Positions 11,394 through 21,975 of a stretch of DNA of 64,000 nucleotides are shown piece by piece; positions within the stretch are counted from its first letter, which is position 1, and every line of letters starts with the position of its first letter. The stretch is from Bullera alba (taxonomy: Eukaryota; Basidiomycota; Tremellomycetes; Tremellales; Bulleraceae), in contig BCIX01000006.1 in the NCBI GenBank assembly GCA_001600095.1, forward strand, positions 1,240,001 through 1,304,000. The letters run 5' to 3'. Position numbers and translations under genes: made by a program. The notes beneath the pieces were generated by a model, which made no database searches, was not told the DNA's origin, and was given only the letters and a program-made list of their open reading frames with translations.

Positions 11394-12387
11394 TCACCGC
11401 TGAGACTCAGCTATCGGGTTGGCATGTATTGTGATCTAGCAAGGAGGATAGGTCAGCTCAAATACGCCTGATCATAGCTGGAACCCACGTTATATAACTT
11501 GATCTCCGTTATTGGTCTGTTCTTTGCTCCCACGGGGACCTTCTCCATGGTATCTAATGTCGAGTCGGCGCCGTCTATCACCCTAGGTACTCGTGTCAGT
11601 GGGGGTCCCCAGCGTACATGCCGGTGCATGGTATACTTACTTGCCGAATATCGTGTATTTGCCATCTAACGAGGGCTGCTTCGCATACGTGATGAAGAAC
11701 TACCAACACGTTAGACTTGTGTGTGTCGAGTGGAGCGCGAGACGGACCTGGGATTTATTGGTATCGGGACCTCCGTTGGCCATGGCTAATATCCCTCGGG
11801 CGTTGAACTGTACGAACGAATCAGCCACATCACCAGAGGGGCGGGAAGATCGGCGAAGGGTGAAGAGCGTAGTCTACGGGTGCTGGAGGCATGTAGATCA
11901 TCCATACGGAGTAAAAGCCTTTCCCCGAGCCAACAACACATCCTCGTCCCCCGCTTCCGTCGGAGCCACTGGGTGGACCGCCCACTCACCCGTAATGTCT
12001 GCCTGATCTCATCTGCGAACGGCCTGCCCCATATCGACTGTCCACCCTTGCCCGTCCCGTTCGGATCCCCACCTTGGATCATAAACGTCTTGATATTCCG
12101 GTGAAATATCGTATTATTGTAGTATCCCGCTGCGGCCAGTGCCAGGAAGTTCTAAAGTATTTCAGCTTCTGTACCTCCGGGAGGGGGATTTCGACAACTG
12201 TGAACCCACCTCTGCAGTCTTGGGCACTGCTTCGCAGAATAACTCGACCTAGATTGGGTCAGCTTGCCCAGCTCTTGGGATTCTGGCCGCCAGCTGCTTA
12301 CTTTGATCTCGCCGAGCGAGGTGTGGAGGGTGAGCGACTGCGAAGGGTGAGCTGTGTACGTGGACTCAGAAATTCTCAGCTCACCAT
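11394..12387 (-). CDS. PPIL3-type peptidyl-prolyl cis-trans isomerase (cyclophilin)
   Basis: A compact single-domain cyclophilin starting [13 protein letters not shown]. Catalytic and drug-binding segments are clear: [19 protein letters not shown] contains the catalytic Arg, [19 protein letters not shown] follows, then [13 protein letters not shown]. Length (about 165 residues) and the short N-terminus match the PPIL3/Cyp10 class, a spliceosome-associated cyclophilin. The gene is intron-rich. Its first intron begins immediately after the ATG (coding resumes at about 12342), so exon 1 supplies only the start codon. The last intron splits the end of the barrel, and the protein finishes [11 protein letters not shown]. 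It lies tail to tail with NSE4. Confidence 0.9.
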
Positions 12388-12772
12388 ATTGATGTGATTC
12401 GGTTGCTGTCTCCTTGTGTCGAAGCCGCTGACGATGTATGAAGCAACTATGTTCTGTTGAAGAGGGTCGAACCCAATATCGCCAACATACAGGCTCTCTG
12501 CAACCTCGAATTGACAACCTCGAACACCTCCGAGTGGCAATAATTTTGATTCCGCTCATTCCCACCGAAAGAAGCCCGCGTGCTCCCAATGCCGTCTTGC
12601 TGTCTTCTCCTCCAAGGGAAGGGGGTATCGCCATCGTTGTGTCCCTCATCGTCTTCCAGCCCACCTTCCCGTCTACGGCGAGAGGAGATGAAGGCAAGCA
12701 AATCCGCTCCGATCTAGCCGCTTGACGAACAATCCCGACGCCACATACACGCATTCGCCGCACCCCTTCACC
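12388..12772. promoter_or_regulatory. Divergent promoter region, cyclophilin / membrane protein
   Basis: A 385-base gap between two divergent start codons. No TATA box is seen. An in-frame ATG at 12722 could extend the plus-strand protein by 17 residues; the ATG at 12773 has the better context (CACCATGG). Confidence 0.4.
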
Positions 12773-14321
12773 ATGGTCGGCAGACGACCCGTGTTGACTT
12801 CGACTCCTGTCAAACCGCCTCGTCTGCCACGATCCCCCTCTGAACCGGGTCGTCTTAGAGACACCTCGGACGACCAATTTCGAACTCGGAACTCAGCGAC
12901 GACGTCTGCTGAAATGTCAGAGACGTCCTCTCTGCATTCCCCTTCGCACACCACACCCCCGCAGCAGATCTACGTCTTGTCCGCCGACGGATCCTCTTTG
13001 TTCCTTTTGGACCCGTCGAAACCAAGTGGGATCGAGGAGCCTCCCCCTTATGCCCCTTTCAAGCTGCGCAACGAGCCCGAGCAAGGAGGTTTCGCCATCG
13101 ACGCACCAGATACGGAAATCGTGCTCGAGCGCGAATCGAGCTCGAATTCAATATCGCATTCAAATAATATCGCTGGACCATCGATCAATCCTATTGGATC
13201 GACTCTGCCCCGGAGATCGCAATTGCCAACGATAGTCCTGCCAGGATCGCCGACGCGTCGCCAGAGATCTAGTACATTCTCAGGAACGGACTCCACCTCC
13301 TCCACCACCCACCACCACAGACCGCGATACACCACTGCCGTGTCTCAGACGTCGCTCCCGCCGGCAGAAGTATCAAGGACGTCGCTCTTCACTCCGCAAT
13401 ACCACTCGAGACCGCTGCCAGATGAGAGAACGCCTCTGCTCGGGGCTAGGGCCTTGCATGGCCAAGAGACCGACGGGGAGGAATGGACAGAAGTCGCCGC
13501 TTGGCCTAAACGACGCGGATTATGGCGTGCCATTTTCTGCGGAGAGCTGGAAGAAGTCGAGAGTGAGAGGGGAACCAGTTGGAAAGCCGCGTGGAGGCGG
13601 TTCTGGCGTCCGGTCATCCAGGGTCATTATTGGAAGGCAATGCTGCATCTGTGGTTGCTCAACTTTCCTTTCGTGAGTTCACGCCAGAGCGTTAATGGCC
13701 ACGTCAAACGCTTGCTGACGTTTTAGGCACTGTTCGTCTGGCCACCCTTGGTTGTGGGGACGCTAGCGGGAACGGCCCTGCTTATCACATTGCCTCTGGG
13801 CGCTGCAGTATGGTGGTTGACGCTATTCATCTCCCGCTCAGCCGCGAGATTGGAGGTAGGTCAGATATCTCCAACCCCTTCTCTGAGCTAACTCCGGTGT
13901 AGACGATACTGCAACTGCACTATCACTCGCCATTACACCCTTCCACCCCTACGCGGGTCTACCACCCAATCTTCCATCGGATTAAAGAACGCCCCCCTCA
14001 AAGCCCCTTATCCGAGCCTAGCGAGGAATCTGAACCCATTGTCTGGGAGAAACGATTCATCAAATGCTCCTACGCCATGGTGAGTGCGAGCGAACAACTT
14101 TGATCTCGGTGCCTGACGCCACCTAGTTCTGCGATCATTACTCATACTCTGCGCTCTCGTACTTCCTCCTGATCAAACCCCTCCTCGTGCTCTTCTCGAC
14201 GATCGCCCTGTGGGCGTTGTTCCCAGTGGCAGTGGCGCTGGTGTTCACCCTGCCGATGTATCTCAGGGCAGCTAGGCGGTGGGGGAGGTGGCAAGCGGAG
14301 GTGGCTCTGGAGAACCTCTAA
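12773..14321 (+). CDS. Polytopic membrane protein with long disordered N-terminus
   Basis: Four exons, first intron 13673-13726. About 300 residues of Ser/Thr/Pro-rich, probably cytosolic sequence come first. It contains DERTPLL at residues about 217-223, an acidic dileucine sorting signal of the kind that routes proteins to vacuole or endosome through AP-3. The C-terminal part has two hydrophobic hairpins: LWLLNFPFALFVWPPLVVGT continuing to about the RSAARLE helix, and later SYFLLIKPLLVLFSTIALWA continuing to LPMYLRAARR. The paired hairpins with an amphipathic link resemble the bacterial 'putative sensor' membrane domain, but this is only a resemblance. I do not know the function; vacuolar or endosomal membrane location is inferred from the signal. 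Confidence 0.75.
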
Positions 14322-15028
14322 TCGGGGCCGGCTGGGTCGGATGAAGAGCGGAGGGCGGCGGTGTTGTCTGGGACACCGACAGGGAGCAGAGAGGGTAGCC
14401 CGGAGGCGAGGTTACCATTGCGGCGGAGGGAGAGATTTGCACACGTGGGAAAACACAGGAGAGCAAGAGGCAGTGATAAACAAACGTTGTAAGGGATAAC
14501 TCGAATTTGGTTCATGGTTTGTAGGTTCTCATCGGCTTTCATCATTTTGGGCTAGGGTATTGGGTATACGTTAGAGCGATGTACGATTATCTCAGATGCC
14601 TGGTCCGTCAGGCGAGGGCTATACTAGGACCGCAGTGGCGCGACTGAATGACTGCTGTTGTCGATCGGTGTGCTCGAGGTTGTCCACCGGACTGGCCTTG
14701 TGGTCATGAACGAGCTGATACTGGTGGTATCGCAACTTCACATTCTGGCTCTAGATGCAGATGATAAAGCTTGATCTGCATTCGTAGCTTCTTACAGTAA
14801 GTCCGTGTTCCGACAGATCTGACACTCGACACCACTCCTCATTCTTTTCGCACATTGCTCCCTTGCGATCCTCGAGGTCAAGAGGTGATCGCTGAGCGGG
14901 ACCGAGCTTGTCCTGCTTGCCTTCGCACACCGTACTTCCGTTGCTTAGCTCCGTCTCCTCCCTCTCCTTCCACATTGTCCGTGTGCTTCGCTTCCGCCTC
15001 TTCATCCTCACCGTCTCCACCCGCCCAC
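14322..15028. other. Convergent intergenic region
   Basis: About 700 bases between two converging stop codons. It should hold both 3' untranslated regions. No gene, repeat or RNA is seen. Confidence 0.5.
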
Positions 15029-16273
15029 CTACGCCCTCTTCTTCTCTCCCAGGACTCTGCCCTTGCCCAACACTTTTCGACGCTGAGCAAACATGTACAT
15101 GTACATGACATACAGCGCTACCAATAAAATCCCACATCAGCATTGTGCCCAGATCACCAAGGTAAAGCTCAATTCTACTGACCTGGGAACCAGAGGACGA
15201 ACATCGCCAACGTCCAGAGCTCATAAGGGCCCCAGGACTTGGTTGTCAATTGCGTCTTTGACTTCAAAGACGACTTTGCCGCTTTCCACAGCAGAGATCG
15301 GCCCCATGATGTCGTGGCGAGTTTCTTGCCTGCGCCAAGGGGCAGAATGGAGACGAGGTGGGATACGGGCGAGGCAGACTTGATCCATTCCGGGAGGAAG
15401 GGCAGGTTCTTGAGTGGAGGCAGGGTGTAGAACGCGAGGGCAGCCTCGGACGACGCTCCGAGGGGGTAGAGCGGGATGAAAGTGGTGTACCTAAGTTGAT
15501 TGGGTGATCAGTCGGGGTCTATAGGCAGGCTAGCGGTATAGATGGAGTATCGTACCTCAGTTTGTCCAGCTTCTTGGTGCTGATCCCAAGGAGGGTGCAG
15601 ACGTAGTACGAGTATCGAATGACTTCGGTGAATGACCATGCGAAGAGCATTGTCGTGAAGAAGGCACTCGAGTGGGTCTAGATACAGCGTCAACTTGCCG
15701 TCCAGTTAGGAAACATCCTGGAAGCGGACCCACCTCCTTGTTACTCTCCACGACACCCCATACCGTCCACAAACGGCTATACACCTGAGCAGCAGTCGTG
15801 CCCAATGGACTCCTCACCCATCCCAGAGACGCATGCACGACCTCCAGCACAGCCAGCGATTGTGTCCATTTTGTCCACCAGCCCAAGTGTCCATGGTGGT
15901 AGGAACCCTGTAGCTTTGCCAGAAAGTTCGATACCGGCCCCGGAACCAGAGCGGACTGGGAGAAGAGATACCTGCTAATCACGTTCGAAGATGGTGTGAC
16001 GCTCGGGACCGGATGAGTGATCACAGAGTGGATCGTCAGGAACAGGAGGTTCGCCCAAAGCAGCGCAGAGACGAGGTTGTACACCACGAGGTAGAGCTTG
16101 ACCGGGGATAGACCTAGAATTCGCGGGGAGTTAGTGATTGCGTCCAAGCAACGCACGGACGGCTCACTCTTGGTTTGTTGCTTGACTCTAGCGCCCTGCT
16201 CCTCCGCAGTGCCCTTGGACGCTACGGCAGCGTACGAAGGTGACCTGGGGGTGTTATTTGGCTTAGTACTCAT
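15029..16273 (-). CDS. Very-long-chain (3R)-3-hydroxyacyl-CoA dehydratase (Phs1/HACD family)
   Basis: A multi-spanning ER enzyme catalysing the third step of the very-long-chain fatty acid elongation cycle: dehydration of 3-hydroxyacyl-CoA to trans-2-enoyl-CoA. Family landmarks occur in order: LYLVVYNLVSALLWANLL, LEVVHASLGWVRSPLG, WSFTEVIRYSYY and LRYTTFIPLYPLGASSE. The last holds the Tyr and Glu expected to be catalytic. The final exon lies beyond an intron at about 15118-15182; splicing it restores ALYVMYMYMFAQRRKVLG and the end GEKKRA. The terminal KKRA is a classical KKxx di-lysine ER retrieval signal. If the intron is ignored, the protein ends two codons after the splice site and loses this signal. 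Start MSTKPNN; an in-frame ATG at 16312 is an alternative. Confidence 0.92.
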
Positions 16274-16541
16274 GTCTGCTTGAGTGATGGAAGAACGAGC
16301 AGATGATGTCAAACGACAACAACGCGATCCCCGGCCAGATCCAATGACGCTAACCGGGATTTCGAAACACCACTACTACTAACTAGTAGCTTCACACTGC
16401 ACCACTCAACCTATAACCCCGGGCTCGTCGCAGATGTGCATATGATACAAGTGTAGTCTAGTGGCAGGTCGTCCGCCCGTGCACGCGCACAAGTGCCGAG
16501 CACGACCCGAGCCATACTTGCATACTGAACTCGAACGCGCT

Positions 16542-17856
16542 CTAGGCCGCCTTGATTCGCTTTCCAATCTGGGCCTGGTAACCGGCCTTGATGGCGGAGA
16601 CGGATCGTCCTAAAGGTAACAGCATGAGCTACTTGGACGATAGATGAAGGACGTAGTGACTCACGGGAGCCACACGACTCGCAGGTGAGGAAATACAATC
16701 TGTTCTCCTTGCCCAGTAGCGTGTCTGGCGATTTGCAGATCTTACATGTGACGTACTCGACTAGCTCACGCTTAGCAAGGGTCTCCATGCAACAGTCAGT
16801 GTCCAACTCACCGATGTACTTTCTCAACACGTTTTCAATCTGTTTCTGGGTATACCTTCCCTTCATGATCAATCTCTGGGCGCCGTCGATCGAGCCTGTC
16901 GTTCCCAACTCCGAGTACAAGAACTGCAAGACGTGCTCTGGCTGTCGGTGCATCCTTCTGCAAATGTCGGTCAAGTTGGCGAACACTGTCTTTTTCGTTC
17001 CTTCTCTCGCGACCTGGGGTGGGACTATCGTATACCTCCTCTTCTCTCCCGCCAGCTCTGGGTTGTGCGCATGTAGCAGGGTGAAGAACCGTCTCAGCAG
17101 CTGCAACACGGTCAGCACGAACCGAAAGTGATTAGGCGCTACTCACCTCGGGATATGTCGCTTGTCGACCTTCGAGGACCCAGGCCTCCTTTCCAGTATC
17201 GGCCTCGGCGGCTCCGCCACTCTTCTCAAACACGTCGTCTCCTAGGTCACCCTCGATGTCGGCGACTCTCTGCGCCTCGTCCTCCTCCTTCTCCGCGTCC
17301 ATCTCGTCGAGCTCTTTTGCGAAATCCGAAGCGGGCTTTCTCGACTTTTTCTTCTTGACGGGCACGTCGAGGCCATCGGGTGTGGGGACAATGGCGGCGT
17401 CTTCGCCCTAGGCGAATGTTAGCGCCTTCCCGCGATTCCGTACATCCTTAGATCCTCAAAACTCCATCGTCCTCCATGCCTCCATAGCGGACGGATCCGC
17501 CTTGACCTTTACGCCAACTCGATCCACTTACCAGATCTAGAGGAATGTCCTTCTTCTTCTTCTTCTTCTTCTTCAGGTCGGCAAACAGGTCTCCATCATC
17601 TGCGGGCGGGGGCGCATCGGCATCTGGCACGACGGTCGAGCTCTCCGCGACTGGCTCTACTGGTGCAGCTGCTGCTGGCTCTGACTCTGCCGGCGTCTCC
17701 TCGACCGCTGGGGCCGGTGTTGGCGTTGGCTCCGAGACTTCTTCCGTGTCTAGCGTCACCTGCTTCTTCTTCTTCTTCTTCATTCCCGCGAACATGTCGA
17801 CTTCTGGGTCCGCCACTGAGTTTGATCAGCTACCTTCACATTGTCTCCCACTCACT
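16542..17856 (-). CDS. SUI3: Translation initiation factor eIF2 subunit beta
   Basis: The ternary-complex subunit that delivers Met-tRNAi and recruits eIF5 and eIF2B-epsilon. The N-terminal half has three lysine blocks (KKKKKK, a run of eight Lys after FADL, and KKKKS), the known contacts for the eIF5/eIF2B-epsilon aromatic-acidic boxes. The C-terminal half has the conserved helical domain ([34 protein letters not shown]) and a C4 zinc ribbon (CKICKSPDT then CESCGS). No ATG precedes [11 protein letters not shown] in one exon. An intron at 17816-17855 (40 bases, GTGAGT...CTCAG) joins an A at 17856 to TG at 17815, making ATG in a strong context (CCAAAATGGCG). The internal Met of DMFAGM is the fallback start. 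Confidence 0.93.
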
Positions 17857-18180
17857 TTTGGTTTCTTTTTCACGTGTCAATGAGTCCGAGGTGTAGTCCT
17901 GCTTGGTGTGATCCTTTTGTATGCTACTTGTCGTCGTCGTCGCTGTGGTCACTGTTGGATGTATCTTTACCCCTCTATGTTCACTGCACAAAGACGAGTC
18001 GAACAAGGTGGAGGGAGTAGGGAGATGGGTTGTAATCGGCGTTATAATCGGGCTTACACATTTGTGGCGGAATTCCTCCTACCCTTACCCTGACCTCCTC
18101 CTCGCCCCGCCCAATCCCGAGCATTCAGCTAAAGACATCGTAGACACCTCCTGCACACTCATCCATACCCACCCGGAGCA
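17857..18180. promoter_or_regulatory. Divergent promoter region, eIF2-beta / ATP synthase gamma
   Basis: A 324-base gap between divergent housekeeping genes. It includes the eIF2-beta 5' leader and a TCGTCG-rich stretch near 17930. No TATA box is seen. Confidence 0.4.
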
Positions 18181-19799
18181 ATGTTGTCGAGATCAGTCAG
18201 ACAGGCCGCCGTCGCCGCCAAGCAGGCCAGCGTCAACGTCGAGGCTCAGAGGAGCATGGCCACTCTGAGGGAGATTGAGCAGCGGTGAGTATAGAGTGGA
18301 AGAGTATCGGCCGAGACGATGGGAGGATGCGTAAACTGCATTGGAGGTGGAAGGATCATTGGAGGGATGCAGCGTGGAGTGGTCAGCAGCAAGTAGGCCG
18401 TCGAGCAGGGAGGAAAGCTGTTGGAGAGAAGACGTGGTGAAATTGAGCAGAGTGCTAATCCACTGCCAGATTGAAGTCTGTCAAAAACATCGAGAAGATC
18501 ACCAAAGTGAGTATCCTTCGCTTTCAAGCTCTTGCATTGGAAGAAGGAGTATGGCGACGGACGTAGATGGAGCTTGGATGGGCGACAGGAGATGGCAACT
18601 GGAGCGGATGGACTTCGTCGCCTCATTAGCCAATAAGCCACAAATGCCGCAGAGGGGAGATGGACAGGGGAACGAGCGACGGCATGCTCCTTCAACAGCT
18701 GCAGCTTTCTCAGAACTTCTCGCTAACACCCCGTAGTCGATGAAAGTCGTCGCTTCGACCAAGCTCACCCGAGCGGAGCGAGCCATGAAGGAGGCCAAGA
18801 AGTACGGAGCTGCCAACAACGGTGAGTGAGCGGGTTCCGGGGAGTGTGAGGGCTGTGTGGCCGCATGTGGAGTGGAGGCAGCTGCAAGCCATGGGTGTAC
18901 AGCACTGCTTTCACTATGCCTACATGGCTTACGCCATCCGTTGCTTCACCCTCACGTGTCCGACTTGGACTCTCAACTGACCACGCCGCTTAGAGCTCTT
19001 CGAGAACGCTCTCTCCGAGGCCGAGGCCAACCCCAAGGTCCTCTACCTCGCCGTCTCGTCCGACGGTGGTCTGTGCGGTGGTATCCACTCTGGTATCTCC
19101 CGAACGATCAAAAAGGCTGTCGCTGGCACCCCAGGCAACGTGGCCGTCATTGGCGACAAGCCAAAGGCCCAGCTGTCCCGAGCCCTGCCAGAGTCTATCA
19201 AAGTCTCTTTCAACTCGATCGGCAAGGACGTGCCCACGTTCGCCGAGGCCAGTGCCGTCGCCGACGAGATTGTCAAGAACGGCGGCGACTGGGATGAGGT
19301 GGGTGCAACTCGCACAACGTGGCGTGACCTTTCGCTGATCCGGTTGATAGCTACGAATCGTATCCAACCACTACCTCTCTGCCATCTCGTACGAGCCCCG
19401 AACCACCGTCGTCTCGTCCGCCAAGCACCTCGCCGACTCGCCCGGGTTCAACCAGTACGAGATGGAGGAGGACGTTTCGAAGGACCTCGCCGAGTTTGGC
19501 CTCGCCAACGCCATCTACACCGCCCTCGTGGAGGGACACGCCGCTGAGATTTCCGCCCGACGAACCGCCATGGAGAACGCGTCGAACGTGAGCCACGCGG
19601 CGTGGTGACTAGACTGGATGCTGACCCAGACTCCGTAGAACGCCCTTGACATGATCGGATCCCTGCAGCTGCAGTACAACAGAGGTCGACAAGCCGTCAT
19701 CACCAACGAGCTGATTGACATTATCACCGTGAGTGCCGCACAGCGCTTCTTTGTGCATTGCGTTGCTGACTCTCTGTCTAGGGTGCCTCTGCTTTGTAA
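18181..19799 (+). CDS. ATP3: Mitochondrial F1 ATP synthase gamma subunit
   Basis: The rotor stalk of the F1 motor in the mitochondrial matrix. MLSRSVRQAAVAAKQASVNV is a basic amphipathic presequence. TLREIEQRLKSVKNIEKITK followed by SMKVVASTKLTRAERAMKEA is the N-terminal coiled-coil helix, SSDGGLCGGIHS is the conserved Rossmann-like start, and the C-terminal helix contains NALDMIGSLQLQYNRGRQAV, ending TNELIDIITGASAL. These are the family hallmarks. Seven exons; the intron at about 18507-18736 is unusually long for this window (about 230 bases) and splits the N-terminal helix. No irregularity is seen in the product. Confidence 0.95.
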
Positions 19800-20186
19800 G
19801 GTGGTCTGTGAGAAATAGATATAGGGCAAAAGATGCAAAATCATACCAGAAGTGAAGCGCGATGTCGGCAATGACTTCGATGCTGTCTGATCTCTGCGTG
19901 GGGCGTGGGCCGGCTGGCTCTTGGCCCTACATGCTCGCTCAAGGCTCCATTTGGATGCTTGTAGGGGTGTGGTCGCTACAGGCAGTGTTGGGTGTTGGCG
20001 CAGTCTGTTGTGGTGCCGAGGTGGAGGTTGACCGGCTTGAATCGCATCTTTCGCCGCCCATCGGTAATCCCCTTGATCGTCCTCTGACTCCTCTTGCAAT
20101 CCCGTTCTTCTTCCAAGCTGCTTCGACTCTGCCATCGTGTACCCACCCTACTCAACCCACAGCCACCTCCCACGGCTACATACGAC
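19800..20186. other. Tandem intergenic region
   Basis: 387 bases hold the ATP3 3' end and the promoter of the LysM gene. No TATA box, repeat or RNA gene is seen. Confidence 0.4.
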
Positions 20187-21459
20187 ATGTCATTCTGCCA
20201 GACGTGCTCGTCCGAGATCACGCCCCGCTCTTCGCCATTCATCACGCCGTGCTGCTCTCGCCCGATCTGCGAAGGGTGTTTGGGGCGGAACCCCAGGTTG
20301 AGGGAATATATCCCCTGTCTACAATGTGGCGATCAACGAGCTACCTCGTCCCGCAGCGCACAACCAACTCGCCAATCCATACAGGAAGCTCAGGCTAGGG
20401 AACGAGAGCGAGAACGAGAACGGGCATTTGTCGATCGCGAGAGTCAGCCGATATTCGAGCTCGGCGACGAAGAGGAGTACAGTTTACTAGGGGATAGCGA
20501 TCACTCATCCGCATCCGGGGGTGGCGACGGGAGTCGATCCCCTCCCCCGGGCTACGAGGGCGATGGTCTACAAAGTTCCGGTGGTGCCGGTGCTACAGCC
20601 TCGAGGCGATCGGTGTCGAGTATCCGATCGACGGGATCTCAACACGACTATCAAGCTCAAGAGGGCCGATCGATCCATGAGCACAGCGTAGAGCGTAATG
20701 CGCCATCGAGGCACGATGGCGAGGAGATGGAGATGGAATTGGTGGAGGTGCGCCATGCGGTCCAGAAGGGGGATACCATATTGTCCATTTCGCGCAAGTA
20801 CGCCGCAGATGTGAGTCCCTCACCCCCGCTCTCCACTTGAGTGCTGATCACTGTGATAGCCGCACGAGGTGTTGCACCTGAACAACCTGCCACATTCGGT
20901 CTTATCAACCCAACCCCACCTGCTGCGTACCCGCCGCACGATCCTAATTTCCCAACGACTCGTGCCAAAGGCCCAAGTGCCCTCCACCGAGGTGTTCTCG
21001 TTTGAAGGTGATCTTCAGGGCGAGCCTCTGGACAAGGAGGAGGAAAGGAAGAGGGAGCGGGAACGCGCGTTGAAGCGGTTCCAGCTGTTGACCAAGAACG
21101 GGGATAAATCCGTCGGAGAGGCATACATCGCTTTGAGCGAGTTGGACGAAGGGAGAGATGACCTTCTGGAAGCGTTGGAGGAGATCGAGCGGGGGTACGA
21201 GGTAGACGAGGCTGAAAAGGCCCAATTATTGGCTAAAAAGGACGATAAGGAGGCTGCCCGAAGTACATTGCCAACCAGGTACCCCGTTGGGACGGGGAAG
21301 AAAGTCATTAGGGACCCGTCGAACAGGGAGGAAAGGGCCATAGAGGCGTTTTTCGATGATGAACAGTGGGAGAAAGAGGTGGGAGGGGTCAAACGCCAGT
21401 CTAGGAAGAACGGGTGGAAGAGTATCGGCGAGGGAAGCCACCTCGGGATCAAGGTGTAA
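20187..21459 (+). CDS. Intracellular zinc-finger and LysM-domain protein
   Basis: Two exons (intron 20811-20859) give 407 residues. Residues 4-50 form a Cys-rich finger starting CQTCSSEITPRSSPFITPCC, then CEGC and CLQC, in a C-x2-C ... C-C ... C-x2-C ... C-x2-C pattern that could bind two zinc ions. A polar, Ser/Gly-rich linker with an Arg-Glu repeat follows. Around residues 196-240 comes a LysM motif (VRHAVQKGDTILSISRKYAA, then PHEVLHLNNLP). A charged helical region (EEERKRERERALKRFQLLTK) and acidic helices complete it. There is no signal peptide, so the LysM is unlikely to meet wall chitin from outside. Fungal intracellular LysM proteins of this type exist, but their role is not known to me. 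Confidence 0.8.
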
Positions 21460-21975
21460 TTGATAGAGAGAGTATCCATCAGGTTGAGAAGAGCTCAAGG
21501 AGTGACAATTGGTATGGCAGCGCTGCCCTTGGTGCCCATTGCGGATTGTAGCTTAGAGTTGGTGCAGGCGGGTCTCCCGCCTAGTTTGTACGGTCTGTTT
21601 TGAAAGCTATTGCCCCTGTGTGTACGGAGACTGATTATTTTTACGATTTGACGATGTATCAGATGTTCATGTCAGCCCCGACGTCAAACCAAGTGAGCCC
21701 AGCCGCAAGGCAGCAAAAAAGTAGCATCGCGCTTCGGTACCAGGATGAGCATCGCAGTACGATCGCTCGCTACTGGCGATCCCCCACGTCATGCATAGTC
21801 GTAGTCGTCATGTACAACTCCCTCTACCAGCTCCACCGGTACGAAAGCGGCCGGTTTTGTCTTCTGCGCGATCTTGGCCTCGCTACTCGACCATCGCGAG
21901 ATCTTCCTCCATCCGACGAAAGGATACTTATCCTTGAGTTCCACGGATTCATGCTTTTCTAGCCGGCGTATCCGC
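21460..21975. other. Convergent intergenic region
   Basis: 516 bases between converging stops. A minus-strand frame (21789-22022) overlaps the end of CSN1 in another phase and stays open to VHDDYDYA; it could be an alternative C-terminal exon but no good splice junction links it. Confidence 0.4.
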
